From assembly GCF_006874705.1 (NCBI RefSeq), contig NZ_CP035382.1:372001-436000 (forward strand): a stretch of 64,000 nucleotides of DNA, given 5' to 3'. The stretch is from Leclercia adecarboxylata. GTDB taxonomy: Bacteria > Pseudomonadota > Gammaproteobacteria > Enterobacterales > Enterobacteriaceae. This document shows positions 62,554 through 64,000 of the stretch, piece by piece. The position numbers and the translations under genes are program-made. The notes under the pieces are model-generated. The model had not been told where the DNA came from. It searched no databases and worked only from the letters and a program-made list of their open reading frames with translations. The number at the start of each line of letters is the position of its first letter. Within the stretch, counting starts at the first letter, position 1.

Positions 62554-63366
62554 TCAGTCCGCTAAAAACAGCGGGCCCATTGGCGGTTTCGGAAGGTCAA
62601 AACGATCCGGGTAATCGACCGAGACCAGATACAGCCCTTCCGCTTTCGCCGTTGCTGCTGCCAGGGTTCTGTCCTTCGCTGCCAGCAACTCTGCAATCCA
62701 GCTCTCCGGCTGGTGTCCGGCGCCCACTTCCATCAGGCTGCCAACAATATTCCGCACCATATGATGTACAAAGGCGTTGGCCTTGATATCCACCACCACA
62801 TACGCGCCATACCGGCTGACGTTAATGTGCATCACGTTGCGCCACGGGGTGCGCGATTGGCACTGCACCGCACGAAACGAGGTAAAGTCGTTTTCGCCAA
62901 TCAGCGCCTGCGCTGCGCGATGCATGCGCCCGGCATCCAGCGGCTCGTAGAAATGCGTTACGCCCTGGCCTAACACCGCCGGCCGCAGACGCTGGTTATA
63001 GATGATGTAACGGTACCGGCGCGCGGTGGCACTGAAGCGGGCGTGAAAATCGTCCGGCACAGTTTTGACCCAACGCACTGCGATGTCACCAGGCAAATTC
63101 GCATTTACTCCCAGCGTCCAGGCCGCGTCTTTACGCACCGCGGTGGTTTCAAAATGAACCACCTGCCCCGTACCATGGACTCCGGCGTCGGTACGCCCCG
63201 CGCACAGGACATTTATGGGCTCATTCGCCACCTGAGAGAGCGCCTTCTCCAGTTTCTCCTGGACGCTGCGCACTTCGTTCTGACGCTGCCAGCCATAATA
63301 TTTACTGCCATCGTACTCAATCCCGAGAGCAATTTTATGGACCGGCTTTTGTTCCACTTCTGACAT
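62554..63366 (-). CDS. truA: tRNA pseudouridine(38-40) synthase
   Basis: A 270-residue pseudouridine synthase acting on U38-U40 of the tRNA anticodon stem. The catalytic Asp60 lies in [23 protein letters not shown] and the [14 protein letters not shown]-terminal motif are in place. The start shares one base with the usg stop (TGATG), which indicates translational coupling. Confidence 0.97.
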   Translation of the reverse strand: MSEVEQKPVHKIALGIEYDGSKYYGWQRQNEVRSVQEKLEKALSQVANEPINVLCAGRTDAGVHGTGQVVHFETTAVRKDAAWTLGVNANLPGDIAVRWVKTVPDDFHARFSATARRYRYIIYNQRLRPAVLGQGVTHFYEPLDAGRMHRAAQALIGENDFTSFRAVQCQSRTPWRNVMHINVSRYGAYVVVDIKANAFVHHMVRNIVGSLMEVGAGHQPESWIAELLAAKDRTLAAATAKAEGLYLVSVDYPDRFDLPKPPMGPLFLAD

Positions 63367-64000
63367 CAGTACAGATACTCCTGCACCAGTTTCTCGGCAA
63401 TTTTCACCGCCATCAGCGCACCGCCGAAACGAACGTTATCGGCCACCGACCAGAACTGGATCTGCTCCGGCATACCGTAATCGTTGCGAACGCAGCCGAT
63501 GGAGAGGCGGGCGTTGCCCGTTGCGTCGCCCACCTGGGTCGGAAACTCGCTCTCTTCGGACAGTTCGATGTCCTCACCGCGGGCAAAGGCGTCGCGCGCC
63601 TCTTCCGCCGCCAGCGGGCGCATCGCTTCGAAGCTCACCATCTGGGCATGGCCGTAAAACACCGGCGACTGCACGCAGTTGGCGGAGATCATCAGCCCTT
63701 CATCCTGTAGGATCTTGCGTACCTGATCGACGATACGGCGCTCTTCACGAACGCTGCCTTCGCGATCCGGCAATAGTGGCAGCATGTTGAAGGCCAGCTG
63801 ACGACCAAAGAAGTCCTCTTCGTCTACCGGAATACCGTTCAGCAACTTCGCGCTCTGCCCGGCCAGCGCATCCACCGCTTTTTTACCATGAGCGGAGGCC
63901 GACAGCAGGCTGGTGACGGTGATACGGGATAAGCCGCCATCATCGATCAGCGGTTTCAGGGCGGTCAGCAGCTGGCTGGTCAGGCTGTCCGGGACGGCGA
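63366..64000 (-). CDS. usg: USG-1 protein, aspartate-semialdehyde dehydrogenase-like (3' part)
   Basis: The C-terminal about 211 residues of a protein related to aspartate-semialdehyde dehydrogenase, normally about 337 long; the start lies beyond the right edge. Readable parts include [32 protein letters not shown], the [16 protein letters not shown] dimer region and the [23 protein letters not shown] end. Its enzyme function is not established. It couples to truA by a one-base overlap. Confidence 0.95.
   Translation of the reverse strand, partial: AVPDSLTSQLLTALKPLIDDGGLSRITVTSLLSASAHGKKAVDALAGQSAKLLNGIPVDEEDFFGRQLAFNMLPLLPDREGSVREERRIVDQVRKILQDEGLMISANCVQSPVFYGHAQMVSFEAMRPLAAEEARDAFARGEDIELSEESEFPTQVGDATGNARLSIGCVRNDYGMPEQIQFWSVADNVRFGGALMAVKIAEKLVQEYLY

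Overview
The window is a stretch of enterobacterial chromosome. Nearly every gene has a recognisable E. coli or Salmonella counterpart of the same length and in the same order (nrdB-yfaE, rhm genes, yfaY-yfaZ, menFDHBCE, elaBA-rnz, nuoA-N, lrhA-alaA-yfbR, yfbSTUV-ackA-pta, yfcDEFG-folX-yfcH, argT-hisJQMP, ubiX-purF-cvpA-dedD-folC-accD-dedA-truA-usg). It is not E. coli K-12. A small-subunit catalase and an Rpn nuclease sit between yfaZ and menE, where E. coli has nudI, ais, the arn operon and pmrD. A Salmonella-like cheV sits between rnz and nuo, and a GNAT gene replaces yfcI/rpnB between yfcH and hisP. The high-GC coding style fits the Enterobacter/Leclercia/Lelliottia group; this is inference, since no database search was possible.

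Layout. 1-925: the end of nrdB and the ferredoxin gene yfaE. 931-5085: a minus-strand L-rhamnonate catabolic operon with its IclR-type regulator. 5285-7120: yfaY and the outer-membrane protein yfaZ. 7391-9813: the variable island (catalase, rpn). 9907-16917: menaquinone genes menF, menD, menH, menB, menC, menE, tightly overlapping. 17016-19907: elaB, elaA, rnz and cheV, the last behind a near-consensus flagellar sigma-28 promoter. 20022-34969: all 13 genes of the proton-pumping NADH dehydrogenase with fused nuoCD. 35604-39399: lrhA, a 947-base intergenic region, alaA and yfbR. 39482-43105: yfbS, hxpA, yfbU, yfbV. 43442-46859: ackA-pta. 46915-51422: Nudix, phosphodiesterase, two glutathione-transferase-like genes, folX, yfcH and a GNAT. 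51497-55574: the basic amino-acid ABC transporter. 55872 to the end: ubiX, purF, cvpA, dedD, folC, accD, dedA, truA and the end of usg.

Functional links: menaquinone made by the men genes and complex I both serve respiration, and ackA-pta handles acetyl-CoA overflow. LrhA (a repressor of flhDC in E. coli) and the sigma-28-driven cheV both belong to motility control. ArgT and HisJ are alternative binding proteins feeding one HisQMP permease.

The most interesting local signal is inside the rpn gene. A strong internal Shine-Dalgarno and in-frame ATG would make a separate 65-residue C-terminal protein carrying four-residue repeats, matching the gene-within-gene toxin/antitoxin arrangement described for E. 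coli Rpn anti-phage nucleases. Other signals worth a check are a perfect 25-bp palindrome between yfaZ and the catalase gene, sigma-54-type promoters before argT and possibly hisJ, and three successive inverted repeats before ackA. Coding genes all look intact; nrdB and usg are cut by the window ends.
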